From FEB-10 sp963710645 (lineage in GTDB: Bacteria; Acidobacteriota; Thermoanaerobaculia; Thermoanaerobaculales; Sulfomarinibacteraceae), in assembly GCA_963710645.1 (NCBI GenBank), contig CAVQBD010000003.1, forward strand, positions 186,001-250,000: a DNA stretch of 64,000 nt. Reading direction: 5' to 3'. The position numbers were made by a program, and so were the translations under genes. Every line of letters starts with the position of its first letter. Within the stretch, counting starts at the first letter, position 1. The notes beneath the pieces are model-generated. The model was not told the origin of the DNA. It searched no databases and saw only the letters and a list, made by a program, of their open reading frames with translations. Below are positions 34,531 to 43,210 of the stretch, piece after piece.

Positions 34531-35808
34531 ATGTCGGCACTGTTCATCATCGTCCCGGTCCGTCCTCCCGTCTTTCTGACCGACGACCAATTCCAACGGA
34601 TCATCGTCGACTACATCCAGTCACTGGAAGGCCTCGGCGGAGCTCCCGGATCCGAGGACGATCTCGAAAGACCCGAACCGACCTTCTTTCTGGTGGCCAC
34701 CGGCGGGACCGAGGAAGAGATCTTGAGGCTTGATGCCGAACGCCGGAAGGTCGCCCCTGACGACCCCGTGTTCTTGGTGGCCCATCCCTCGAGCAACAGC
34801 CTGCCGGCAGCTCTGGAGGTGCTCGCACGTCTCCAACAGAATGGCCGGCCGGGCCGGATCTTCTACCTCGGTGGTCCGGACGACACCCCAGGTCTGATGC
34901 AGGTCCACGACGCTGCCCGCGACCTGGCAGTCCTCCACGCCCTCAGACAGAAGCGCATCGGCCTCATCGGCCCTCCCTCGGACTGGTTGGTGGCCAGCAG
35001 CCCGGGGCCGGTCACGTTGCGGAGGGTATGGGGACCTCAGGTGGTGGAGATCGCCATGGATGAGTTGACCGAATCCCTCACGGGAGCGTCGCAGGAGCTG
35101 GTGGAATCGGAGGTCGCGCTTCTCCTGGCCGACGCCCGCGACGTTGGCGAGCCGTCCGGCCCAGAACAGGAAGCTGTGGCGCGGGTCCTCGCCGCCATCG
35201 AAATTCTGGTTGATCGTTACGATCTTGACGCCCTCAGCATCCGTTGCTTCGACCTCGTCCTGGAACAAAAGACCACCGGATGTCTCGCCCTTGCCCGCCT
35301 CAATGACCAGGGCGTGATCGCCGGTTGTGAAGGGGATCTTGTCAGCACGATGGCCATGTTGTGGACCCACGAGCTCCTCCAGGAGACACCGTGGATGGCC
35401 AACCCCGCCCGCCTCGACGAGGCGCGCAACACGCTGTGGTTGGCACACTGCACCGTGCCCCTCAGCCTGGTCTCCGGTTTCAGCCTGCGGTCTCACTTCG
35501 AGTCGGGGCTTGGGGTCGCCATCCAGGGTGACCTGCCACGCGGACCGGTCACCCTCCTCCGGATCGGCGGCGCCGGCATCGACCGCCTGTGGCTGGCCGA
35601 GGGCGAGATCATCGGGATGGGCGACTCCGAAAAACTGTGTCGTACCCAAGTGGAGATCCAGCTGGCCGACGGGTGTGTGGGAGATCTCCTTCGATCGCCT
35701 CTCGGAAACCACCTCGTCATGGTCCGGGGTCACCACGCCGGGAGGCTGCGGTCGTGGTGGGAGACGATTCTCCAACCTGCCGCCCGGGCAGGAGGCAGTT
35801 GGCAGTAG
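34531..35808 (+). CDS. L-fucose/arabinose-isomerase-like protein
   Basis: This protein has about 425 residues, starting at ATG 34531 with GAGGGAGA just upstream; the longer frame to 33610 is the shadow of the enolase-superfamily gene. The two-domain layout fits fucose isomerase-like enzymes. An N-terminal substrate half has FFLVATGGTEEEIL, FLVAHPSSNSLPAALEVLA and GPPSDWLVASS. The C-terminal half has a fold carrying GCLALARLNDQGVIAGCEGDL, a likely metal-site acid region, and LGNHLVMVRGHHAGRL at the end. Family enzymes interconvert aldoses and ketoses with a divalent metal. With the divergent enolase-superfamily gene it would suit breakdown of an uncommon sugar. The substrate is unknown. Confidence 0.78.
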   Translation: MSALFIIVPVRPPVFLTDDQFQRIIVDYIQSLEGLGGAPGSEDDLERPEPTFFLVATGGTEEEILRLDAERRKVAPDDPVFLVAHPSSNSLPAALEVLARLQQNGRPGRIFYLGGPDDTPGLMQVHDAARDLAVLHALRQKRIGLIGPPSDWLVASSPGPVTLRRVWGPQVVEIAMDELTESLTGASQELVESEVALLLADARDVGEPSGPEQEAVARVLAAIEILVDRYDLDALSIRCFDLVLEQKTTGCLALARLNDQGVIAGCEGDLVSTMAMLWTHELLQETPWMANPARLDEARNTLWLAHCTVPLSLVSGFSLRSHFESGLGVAIQGDLPRGPVTLLRIGGAGIDRLWLAEGEIIGMGDSEKLCRTQVEIQLADGCVGDLLRSPLGNHLVMVRGHHAGRLRSWWETILQPAARAGGSWQ

Positions 35809-36055
35809 GCAGCCCTCCACCACCCGCCCGGTGTGGAAGGTGTGGGGTCGCGCACCGAAGCGGAGGGGACGGAGGGCGGGGACGTTCAACTTCATCCATC
35901 GCCCCGATTCTGTGGAGGCGCTGCCCGAGGTTATTCGCGGCCTCCGGCCGCGGTGACCAGCCGTCACCAGCGAGTGGCCAGGGGTCTTCGGTCTTCGTTC
36001 TTCGTTCTTCGTTCTTTGTTCTTCGATCTGTGATCGGCCGCGGGCGGACGGGAGA
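35809..36055. repeat. intergenic stretch with a 7-bp-period tandem array (35984-36035)
   Basis: GTCTTCG twice, TTCTTCG twice, TTCTTTG, TTCTTCG and ATCTGTG follow in exact 7-bp register from 35984. The rest of the gap contains no recognisable gene. Confidence 0.6.
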
Positions 36056-36361
36056 CTACCAGCGGCCGGCGCCCTTGCAGGCTCCTCCCCCACCTCCGCC
36101 GAAGAACATCATCACCCCCAGCAGATAGCCGAAGTTGTACCAGCCGCCGTTGTTGTGCACCTCGTAGATCCGCACCTTGTCGCTGAACAGCGACACGATA
36201 AAGCTGAAGAACACGATGAAGCCGTGCCACAGCCCCTTCCAGAAGCCGGCCACCTTGCCTTCGTCATCGGGTGAACCGGTCAACTGATTTGGCCCCGCAG
36301 TGCAACCCAGCGGCGCTATGAGTAGCACCGCCGCTGCGACAACCACCAGAAATTTCATCAT
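36056..36361 (-). CDS. small putative lipoprotein with one membrane segment
   Basis: This 101-residue protein has a lipoprotein-like N-terminus (FLVVVAAAVLLIAPLGC; the lipid Cys would be Cys20) and GGAGG before the ATG. After a short polar stretch it has a conserved-looking block, FWKGLWHGFIVFFSFIVSLF, then DKVRIYEVHNNGGWYNFGYL. A second hydrophobic strand and a poly-Gly tail with one Cys (GGGGGGACKGAGRW) follow. I recognise this block from uncharacterised proteins in many bacteria but know of no name. It is 22 bp upstream of the stop of a GT39-type gene in the same direction. Confidence 0.75.
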   Translation of the reverse strand: MMKFLVVVAAAVLLIAPLGCTAGPNQLTGSPDDEGKVAGFWKGLWHGFIVFFSFIVSLFSDKVRIYEVHNNGGWYNFGYLLGVMMFFGGGGGGACKGAGRW

Positions 36362-36382
36362 TCAAGCCTCCGCATCAGCGCC

Positions 36383-37951
36383 TCAGATAAAGAGCTTGAT
36401 CTCGTGCCAGATCTGGTCAATTGGCAGTTTGATGCCTCGACATACCAGGACCGCCATCCGGTCCTCCTGCGCCCAACGGGTCTCGACCACCGTGGCCGGC
36501 GTCACCTCGGAAAAATAATCCTCGAGGTCATCGGGGTCGAAGTTGATTGCGATCACCACGACGCCGGGATCGGCCGGTGGCGGCCCCCACAGCCAGTAGT
36601 TGTTGTGCCGACCGTAGACCGGAGGCAGCCGGTACTCACGAGCCCAGTACTCCAACGCGCCCGAATGACCGTAGTTCCTGCCCATGATGATGGCCCGGGC
36701 TCGTTCCTCCTCCGGCAGCCCGTCCACGACATCGGCAATCGCCACCGCCAGCTCCCGCCACCCGAAGCGGTCGGAGAAATACTGGGGGAGTGCCGCATCG
36801 TGACCCACCTCGCCCGTGTTGGGCACCATTCCCAGCCGCTGCTGGTAGCGATCCAGCTCGGCGGGCGACAGCACCGGCAACCCCAGAGGAAGGAAGACCA
36901 GAAAACCGACCGCCAGCACCACCGCCATGACCCACCGGCCCCACCTCAGACCGCGACGGCTGGTCCAGCGCTCCCAGGCCACGCCACCGGCCGCCATCAT
37001 CACCGGTACGGAGGCCGCGAAATAATACGGCTTGCTCGTTTGCAGCACCAACACGAGCCATGTGACCACGACCATCAGGCCCACGATCCGGAATCTCCGC
37101 GCCGGTGGGGCGAACATGATCCAGAGCAGACCGCCCAACCACAGCGGAACCGTTACCGGGTTGGCCTCCAGAATATTCTCAGCCAGAAAACCAAGGGGCG
37201 AAATGGCGGCAATCTTGTACCGTGTGGCGTTGTCCATGAACTCCAGGGTGGCCCAACCGTTGGCGGCATTCCACACAAGATAGGGCGCCAGAAAGAGCAA
37301 CGCGGTCGCTGCCGCAAAATAGGTCCGCGGATCCAAGAGCTGACGTCGGTGCCGGGTGATCACCAAACCAACCGCCAACGCCAATCCCAACACGAGCACA
37401 CCGACCTTGTTGAACAGTCCCAGCCCGAGCACAAGGCCGAGCCACGGCCACCATCTCCCATCGTCCGTCTCGGCGATTCGAATGATCAGGTAGTAGGCCC
37501 CGATCCACACAAGGAAGTCGAAACAGTTCATGGAGTAGAAGCCGCAGATCACCAATCCGGCGGCTCCGATGGCCACGCCAACTCCCGCAAAGAGCTGGGC
37601 CCAACGACCGCCGCCCAGCCGCGCCGCCGTCATACCCGTCAGCAGAATGAGCAGGGCCCCGCACAGCGCCGGTACCACTCGAATGGAGTGGACGGATTCA
37701 CCAAACACAGCTTTCCATCCGGCCAGCAGCCAAATGGACATGGGAGGTTGGTCCACGTATCCCCACGCCAGCCGATCGGCGCACGCCAGGTAGTAATACT
37801 CGTCACGAAAGATGCCGTAGTTGCCGTTGGTGACGAAGTGGAGCACGACCTGCGCCACAGCTGGAATCAGCAACCACGTCCATACCACCGGCTGGGATCG
37901 CAGTTCAGCGATCGAAGGCGACGGCGGAACAGGCTCGATCTTCGTGGCCAT
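36383..37951 (-). CDS. GT39/ArnT-like membrane glycosyltransferase
   Basis: This 522-residue protein has about 10-12 hydrophobic helices. The first periplasmic loop carries FRDEYYYLACADRLAWGYVD, the acidic DE catalytic motif of GT-C enzymes (PMT_2 / ArnT type). Further typical loops are YVDQPPMSIW, MNCFDFLVWIGAYYLIIR and the hydrophobic helices through VPVMMAAGGVAW. A periplasmic C-terminal domain follows (residues about 400-522, with IIMGRNYGHSGALEYWA and NNYWLWGPP). Such enzymes move a sugar from a polyprenyl carrier to a lipid or protein. The start at 37951 has only a weak upstream site; a longer frame reaches 38038. The acceptor is unknown. Confidence 0.88.
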   Translation of the reverse strand: MATKIEPVPPSPSIAELRSQPVVWTWLLIPAVAQVVLHFVTNGNYGIFRDEYYYLACADRLAWGYVDQPPMSIWLLAGWKAVFGESVHSIRVVPALCGALLILLTGMTAARLGGGRWAQLFAGVGVAIGAAGLVICGFYSMNCFDFLVWIGAYYLIIRIAETDDGRWWPWLGLVLGLGLFNKVGVLVLGLALAVGLVITRHRRQLLDPRTYFAAATALLFLAPYLVWNAANGWATLEFMDNATRYKIAAISPLGFLAENILEANPVTVPLWLGGLLWIMFAPPARRFRIVGLMVVVTWLVLVLQTSKPYYFAASVPVMMAAGGVAWERWTSRRGLRWGRWVMAVVLAVGFLVFLPLGLPVLSPAELDRYQQRLGMVPNTGEVGHDAALPQYFSDRFGWRELAVAIADVVDGLPEEERARAIIMGRNYGHSGALEYWAREYRLPPVYGRHNNYWLWGPPPADPGVVVIAINFDPDDLEDYFSEVTPATVVETRWAQEDRMAVLVCRGIKLPIDQIWHEIKLFI

Positions 37952-38034
37952 GAGCGAATCGAGCCTATCACCGAACGCGGCCGCCGGGCGGAGGTTCGCT
38001 GAGATGGCGGCCGCCGCCGGTTGACATCCGGCAG

Positions 38035-38640
38035 TCACTTACGCTCGTAGAGGATCTCCATGGACTTGAACTCGCCGGTGGGGGTGATCATGAACATCTC
38101 CATCAGCTCGTTGCCGCCGTCAAGCTTGGTGACCACGCCGCGAGTTTCTTCGATATTCTTGGTCATCGGATCGACGTAGTCACCGTAAAAGACGCCGATT
38201 CCCTTCTCGAAATCCCACTCCCCGTCCGAAGTCATGATCCCGGTGGACATGTTGTCGAGCCAGGTGCCCCACCATTTCCCGGTCACGTTGTTGTAACCGG
38301 TGAGACCCCGTCCCTCGAAGGGCTGGCCCATGACCGTGCCGTGCACCGTCTCCTCGAGGTATCGTCCGCCCATGATCATCTTTCGCGAGGCGGTCCCGGT
38401 GGAAACATCCGGCTCGGCGCCAGGCTCCATCCATGATTTCACCGTCATCTTGAACTCGCCCGCCATCTTGGCCATCTCGGCATGCTCCGGTCCAGGGGTC
38501 ATGGACGCCTGCCACGCCTTCATCATCGCCTGCTGTTCGGTGCTCATCTCCGGAGCTTCCTGGGCGAGAGCGAGGCCGGAAAAGAAAACCAACACAACGA
38601 ACACACACGCCATACTTCGGTTTCTGAACTCCACTTCCAT
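38035..38640 (-). CDS. exported DUF1579 protein
   Basis: This 201-residue protein starts at 38640 with GGAGGAAG upstream. It has a signal peptide (ACVFVVLVFFSGLALA). The mature part is a DUF1579-type lipocalin-like barrel, with MAGEFKMTVKSWMEP, GGRYLEETVHGTVMGQPFEG, LTGYNNVTGKWWGTWLDNMS and SMEILYERK. These proteins are of unknown role and often lie near transporters; they may bind small hydrophobic ligands. It is the next gene upstream of the GT39 gene, 84 bp away, and in the same direction. Confidence 0.87.
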   Translation of the reverse strand: MEVEFRNRSMACVFVVLVFFSGLALAQEAPEMSTEQQAMMKAWQASMTPGPEHAEMAKMAGEFKMTVKSWMEPGAEPDVSTGTASRKMIMGGRYLEETVHGTVMGQPFEGRGLTGYNNVTGKWWGTWLDNMSTGIMTSDGEWDFEKGIGVFYGDYVDPMTKNIEETRGVVTKLDGGNELMEMFMITPTGEFKSMEILYERK

Positions 38641-38875
38641 TGGCTTCCTCCGCGGTTGTGAATTTGTGTCGGACATCATAACCGGCCTCGCCGACCACGG
38701 CAATCGCCCTCCCGGCAGTCAATACCTACGGTGCACGACTGACCCACCTCGCGATGATTGACAATTTCGGAACCAAACCTATATTCAAATCATATATTTG
38801 CATCGAATTCGTGAGAACACTACTCTCGATTGAGATTGCCCAACCCACGTGAAACACCGAAAGTTGAGGCTGGTC

Positions 38876-40471
38876 ATGCCCCGAAAAAGCATCTGCCGCT
38901 GGTTCGTCACCGTCATCTTCGCCGCCCTCCCCGCTCTTCCCAGCTCGGCTCAGGTCGAGTGGGTTTCTTCGGTCAACGGGCAGGGGTGGGTCCAGGGAAT
39001 GGAGATCGATGCCGAGACGGGCGACGCCCTCCAGGTCGTGGACACCTTCACCAACCACAGCGGAGGGACGGTTGCCGTGGACCTCCATCAGTCCTTCGTG
39101 ACCGACGAGGTGTCCTACATTGCCCATACGGTCACCAGCGGAACCGTCACCCAGCCGGACAGCGAGGTCCGGTGGGCTCTCATTCTCGGCGCATGGCAAT
39201 CCGCAACTCTCACCGTCTATTTCGCTGTGGATCCGTGCAACTGGCCCGAGAGTGACATCCAGCGACTGTGGGTCAATGAGAACCAGCGGCGCGACGTCAC
39301 CGTCGACAAATGGCTGCATGATCTCCAGATCGACAGCAGCTACGAGGCAGAGGTGTTTTCTGGTCAACCGGCAGCGTTCCAGCTGCAAGCCGGAAACGCT
39401 GGCGGTTATGAGAACAACGCCGAAATCTGGTGCGTCTTCTCTCCCAACGCACCCTTTGGTGACGCAAGCCCGCCCGCGACGTATGTGGATCCAACCGGTC
39501 TCACAGCCAACTGGGAACTTGGCGACCTGAGCAATGGCTCCTCCACCTCGATCACCGTTACGGCAGACGTCGAAGAGGGTCTCCCAGTTGGCACACCGGT
39601 GCCAACTCTGTGCTCGATCCAGGACCACACGGGAGTCCTCGTGGCCAACACCAACATCGCCCACACGACGGTGTCCAAAACCATTTGGGAAACCGCCGTA
39701 GATTCACAGGCATGGTTCCCCGGATTGACCACCGTCCACGAAACCGGCGACACCATCGAAGTCATCGAGGCACTCTACAATCGGTCGGGAGAGTCCATCG
39801 ACGCCTACTTGACTCAGGGCTTCGGACCGTCCCAGCTCTCCCTGCTCGACGTGTCCGTGTCCCAGGGCAGTGTCACCCAAAACCCTGGCAACACCAGTTG
39901 GCAGGTTCAGATTTCAGTCGGGCAAACCGTAACCATGACGGGACTCTACTCTGTTGAACCCTGCACCTGGATCGAAAGCGTTATCAACACAGAGTTGGCA
40001 GAGACCAACGAAGTGCGCACGATCCTCATCGAAAAGACACCGGCGGACCTGTGGATCGCGAGTACCTATGACCCTCCGGTCACACCCGGACAGACGGCAT
40101 CAATCGAGCTCCACTACGGCAACGACGGCGGCTACGAAAACAACGTTGTGCTCTGGTGCAACCTGCCTGACCAGGCGCCCTTCAACGAATCCCAGCCGCC
40201 GCCGGACTTTGTCGACCCGGATGGCCACGCGGTCCGCTGGGACCTGGGCGATCTGGCCAATGGCGACGCCGGTGCCATCGAACTCACCGCAGACATCGAT
40301 GAAGGGCTGCCGCCGGCCGTCCAGATCGAGATCCTGTGTCAAATCTTCGATCACGTCGACGGGTTGGCTGGGGAAACGGTGATCACCCTCATCACCATCG
40401 ACGCCACGGTGATTTTCGAAGACGGGTTCGAATCGGGAGATACCTCTTGGTGGTCCGAAACTGTGGCGTGA
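38876..40471 (+). CDS. secreted protein with tandem duplicated beta domains and a GFESGD C-terminal motif
   Basis: This protein has about 531 residues and a signal peptide (CRWFVTVIFAALPALPSSAQ). It contains two large repeats of about 245 residues. Both hold a VEW/WETAVDSQ start, a Cys-containing strand (DPCNWPES / EPCTWIES), and the pair GGYENN.E/V.WC with FVDP.G..V/ANW.LGDL.NG. The second part of each repeat resembles DUF11-like/Ig domains. The C-terminus is IFEDGFESGDTSWWSETVA, the shared motif. The ATG at 38876 has TTGAGG 8 nt before it; GTG 38849 is the longer alternative. It probably forms an extracellular beta rod. Function is unknown. Confidence 0.84.
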   Translation: MPRKSICRWFVTVIFAALPALPSSAQVEWVSSVNGQGWVQGMEIDAETGDALQVVDTFTNHSGGTVAVDLHQSFVTDEVSYIAHTVTSGTVTQPDSEVRWALILGAWQSATLTVYFAVDPCNWPESDIQRLWVNENQRRDVTVDKWLHDLQIDSSYEAEVFSGQPAAFQLQAGNAGGYENNAEIWCVFSPNAPFGDASPPATYVDPTGLTANWELGDLSNGSSTSITVTADVEEGLPVGTPVPTLCSIQDHTGVLVANTNIAHTTVSKTIWETAVDSQAWFPGLTTVHETGDTIEVIEALYNRSGESIDAYLTQGFGPSQLSLLDVSVSQGSVTQNPGNTSWQVQISVGQTVTMTGLYSVEPCTWIESVINTELAETNEVRTILIEKTPADLWIASTYDPPVTPGQTASIELHYGNDGGYENNVVLWCNLPDQAPFNESQPPPDFVDPDGHAVRWDLGDLANGDAGAIELTADIDEGLPPAVQIEILCQIFDHVDGLAGETVITLITIDATVIFEDGFESGDTSWWSETVA

Positions 40472-40523
40472 GGCACAATCAACTCGTGTTCAAAACGCCC
40501 TAGCGTCTTCTCACGCTGCGGGA

Positions 40524-41549
40524 TCAATCAAAGCTGCGAGGACTTCCCAAACGCTTCATCTCGGTGACGGTCCCGTCGGTTGACGACATGCTCACCGCCA
40601 TCGCCACCCCTCCCTCTCCGATCCGAAACTCCCAGATCCCACCTGTGGAGTCCTCGAAGCGATTCGCGCCGGTATGGGACAGGATCGCCGGCGACACATC
40701 GGCCCACAGCGGCACCGCCACCAGAAAATCGCCGCACACGGTCTCCACGTTCCAGGTCCGCCGGCGGTCAGGATCCGCAGCCCCGCCGTACTCACCCGAC
40801 ACGCTCTCCCGAAGCTGGGCGTCGGAGATCCGTTTGGCGGCGTTGTAACGGTGGAGCACTTCGCAGAACTCGGACTCGTGAGCTGCCTCGGGCAGCGGGG
40901 CCTCTGCCCGACCCGACGAATGGGTCTCCGCCCGTGGCGCCTTTGGCGGCTCGGCCGTGGCGCCGGCTGCCCCCATCTGTTGCGCGGCAGCCAACGCTCC
41001 CTCGAGCTCCTTCATCTGTTCTGGCGTCACACCCATGGCGGCTAGGGTCGCCGGATCGACGCCCAGTCCGCTCAGTCCGTTCACCTCGCCGCCACCGCCG
41101 TCGCCGCCCAGTCGTGCCAGTTCGACTCGGGCGTGGTCGTTGTTGGAGTCCAGCTCCAGCGCTCGCTGGTAATACATGCGCGCCGCCATGGTGTTGTCGG
41201 CTTCCACATAGGCGTCGGCAATGGCATTCGCAGCGGCGGCCGAGGAGCCATGGATCATCTGATTCAATTGCAGGACCTCGATGGCGATGTCAGTGCGCCC
41301 CTCGCCCAGGAGGGACCTTCCCACGCCTTCGATCCCCGACTCGTCGATCTCGAATCTCTGTTGCTGGTTCATATCCACCAGGATTGCCTGCCGGATGTCG
41401 TCAAAGTCCCCCGCGTTCACCGCCGAGGCGATGGCCGTCGACGCGAGCTCTTTGGCCGATACCTGGGCCGATACTCCCATGACCAGGAGTCCACACGCGA
41501 CCAGGCAGAACATCCCTCGACCCGAGGCGGAGCTTGAATACATGCCCAT
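40524..41549 (-). CDS. exported TPR-containing hypothetical protein
   Basis: This 341-residue protein starts at 41549 with GGAGGA 5 nt upstream. It has a signal peptide (MFCLVACGLLVMGVSAQVSA) and a short TPR-like helical region (AIEVLQLNQMIH, AIADAYVEADNTMAARMYYQRALELDSNNDHA). A Gly/Ala-rich linker with GVTPEQMKELEGALAAAQ follows, and then a beta-rich C-terminal domain of about 110 residues with EFCEVLHRYNAAKRISDAQL and GGIWEFRIGEGGVAMAVSM. I do not recognise the C-terminal domain. It is convergent with the preceding secreted gene and has no C-terminal motif. Confidence 0.74.
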   Translation of the reverse strand: MGMYSSSASGRGMFCLVACGLLVMGVSAQVSAKELASTAIASAVNAGDFDDIRQAILVDMNQQQRFEIDESGIEGVGRSLLGEGRTDIAIEVLQLNQMIHGSSAAAANAIADAYVEADNTMAARMYYQRALELDSNNDHARVELARLGGDGGGGEVNGLSGLGVDPATLAAMGVTPEQMKELEGALAAAQQMGAAGATAEPPKAPRAETHSSGRAEAPLPEAAHESEFCEVLHRYNAAKRISDAQLRESVSGEYGGAADPDRRRTWNVETVCGDFLVAVPLWADVSPAILSHTGANRFEDSTGGIWEFRIGEGGVAMAVSMSSTDGTVTEMKRLGSPRSFD

Positions 41550-41690
41550 GAGTCCTCCGATATTTGCGCCGCCCACATCCTTCGTGAGAGACAGCCAACG
41601 ACATTCTTGAACTGGATTGACGACCAGGATGATACAACATCTCAATCCTGTCCCGACAACTGAACGCAACGGTGGTGGCGACGCGTCAGT

Positions 41691-42407
41691 CTATTCCAGG
41701 GTTGACGCCACGTTTCTGAGGATCGTCGCCGGTTGATCAGTGATCATCCGGTGATGGGACACGATGATCCTCGACAGGTCTGGAGTGTCGGCCAGGCGTC
41801 TGAGGTGGGCGGCAAAGGCAGCCCGGTCCTTCACCGCGAGCCACCGGAAAAGCCGACTGACCCGGGGGCCGCCGGTGGAACAGGTTCCGTACCGGAAGAA
41901 GAGCCCGGCAACGCCCCGTCCGTGCGGCATGTTGAACAGAGCGTCGTTGAAGACCAGGGTGGTTCCACCTTGCGAACGCACCATCATCACGCCCTCGGAT
42001 GAAGCAACACCGTCAAGAATCTCGAGGGACGCCGTATGCCCGCCGTCAAAGCCGTCGTATCCGGCATCCACCCGCACCACCTCCTCGATCTTCTTTCTTC
42101 CCCCCCTGGGTGCCCGAACCTCGATCTCCGGATAGCGCGCCACCCAGGCGGGCGCGTCAAGCCGGTGAAAGGCATTGGGAACCACCAGGACCGCGGGCCG
42201 TCCCCACGCCTCGATTTTGGCCATCGAAGGGTCGTCCAGGGCAATGGCGCTGTGGACGACGATGCGGCCATCCTTGAGCCGAACCAGGGTCATGACCCGC
42301 TTCAAGTCCATTTTGGGCAGGGTGCCCTGAACCCGCCACAGGTTGGTTTCCAGCTCCTCTATTGGCTGATGGGGCAGAACAGTCCACGTCGGGTTCGCCT
42401 TCGGCAT
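41691..42407 (-). CDS. DUF4336 family protein
   Basis: This 238-residue protein resembles DUF4336 proteins, a family distantly like metallo-beta-lactamase folds. Visible segments are LWRVQGTLPKMDLKRVMTLV, HSAIALDDPSMAKIEAWG, VVPNAFHRLDAPAWVARYPE and IIVSHHRMITDQP. Histidines in these segments could bind a metal. GGAGGAGGGAGG lies just before the ATG. It begins 21 bp after the stop of the selenoprotein-like peroxiredoxin gene in the same direction, so the two are likely co-transcribed. A redox or detoxification link is inferred from that; no enzyme activity is known. Confidence 0.78.
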   Translation of the reverse strand: MPKANPTWTVLPHQPIEELETNLWRVQGTLPKMDLKRVMTLVRLKDGRIVVHSAIALDDPSMAKIEAWGRPAVLVVPNAFHRLDAPAWVARYPEIEVRAPRGGRKKIEEVVRVDAGYDGFDGGHTASLEILDGVASSEGVMMVRSQGGTTLVFNDALFNMPHGRGVAGLFFRYGTCSTGGPRVSRLFRWLAVKDRAAFAAHLRRLADTPDLSRIIVSHHRMITDQPATILRNVASTLE

Positions 42408-42428
42408 GACGGCCTCCCTCCTCCTCGA

Positions 42429-43079
42429 TCAGTCGGTGAGATGTGCGAGCACCTCGATGGTTTCCTCCGGCTCCGGCCGGCGGGTGTAGTCGGGATCCAT
42501 GCGTGCGTAACGAACCACGCCGTCGGCGCCGATGATGTACCGCGCTGGCATGGGCAGGGTCCAGCTGTCCTCCCCCTGGCCCTCGGCAAGATCTATCCCG
42601 AACCGCAGGTACAGCGCCTTCAGATCGTCGGGCAGTGACCATCGCAGTCCATACGCGGCGGCCACCTCGTTGCCCTTATCTCGCAGGACCTCGAACCGCA
42701 GCTTGTGTTTCTCTACAAAGCCGCGGCTCCTGTCCATCAACTGGGGTGAGACCGCGATGACGGTGGCGCCCGCCTCGGCGATTTTGTCGTATACCTTGTT
42801 TAGAGCATCCAGCTCTGCATTGCAGTATGGTCACCAATCGCCGCGAAAAAAGGTCAGCACGACCGGACCTCTGGACAACGCGTCGGCGAAAGCCGTCGGT
42901 GTTCCCTGGCTGTCGTTGAGGGTGAAGTCCGGAGCGCGCTGTCCCTCCCCCACAACTCCGTCCATGATGCCCGAGGCCCTCAGGCCATCGGTTGCGCCGT
43001 GCATGATTTCGAGCACCTCCGGCGGCGCCTGTTTCTCGAAGCCTTCTCTGATGCTATCCAGTCTTGCCTGCAACGACAT
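42429..43079 (-). CDS. peroxiredoxin-like (AhpC/TSA) selenoprotein, in-frame TGA as selenocysteine
   Basis: One open frame of 217 codons from ATG 43079 (GGAGGA 5 nt upstream) to the stop at 42429 is interrupted only by TGA at 42833-42831. Upstream the product reads APDFTLNDSQGTPTAFADAL, then VVLTFFRGDW. The TGA follows, then PYCNAELDALNKVYDKIAEA and VIAVSPQLMDRSRGFVEKH, to ARYIIGADGVVRYARMDPDY at the end. Peroxiredoxin-like proteins read FFRGxWCPYCN here, so the TGA replaces the first cysteine of CxxC and would be Sec83, paired with Cys86. The frame, length and homology all continue past the TGA, which argues against a pseudogene. The likely role is thiol-dependent peroxide or disulfide reduction. 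The start gene of the pair with DUF4336 is this one. Confidence 0.85.
42791..42830 (-). promoter_or_regulatory. candidate bacterial SECIS hairpin
   Basis: In the mRNA 3' of the UGA, AGAGC-UGGAU-GCUCU forms a 5-bp stem with a GG-containing apical loop, and AUAC/GUAU can close a lower stem. The loop starts 20 nt after the UGA, inside the 16-37 nt range known for bacterial SECIS elements. Confidence 0.6.
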
Positions 43080-43210
43080 TCATGTCCTCCGATGGTCTTC
43101 GTTCTATTGTGCTGCTAAGAAGGCGCCGTCGAAGACCCGACGACAAATCACGAGCAACACCGGTCACAACATCCGGGCCGAACAAGGTATTGCAGAGGAT
43201 CCGCGGCCAA

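Noticed and set aside
42429..42740. Two separate gene fragments (a truncated peroxiredoxin and a downstream piece)
   Set aside because: Both are one frame interrupted only by a TGA at the catalytic position.
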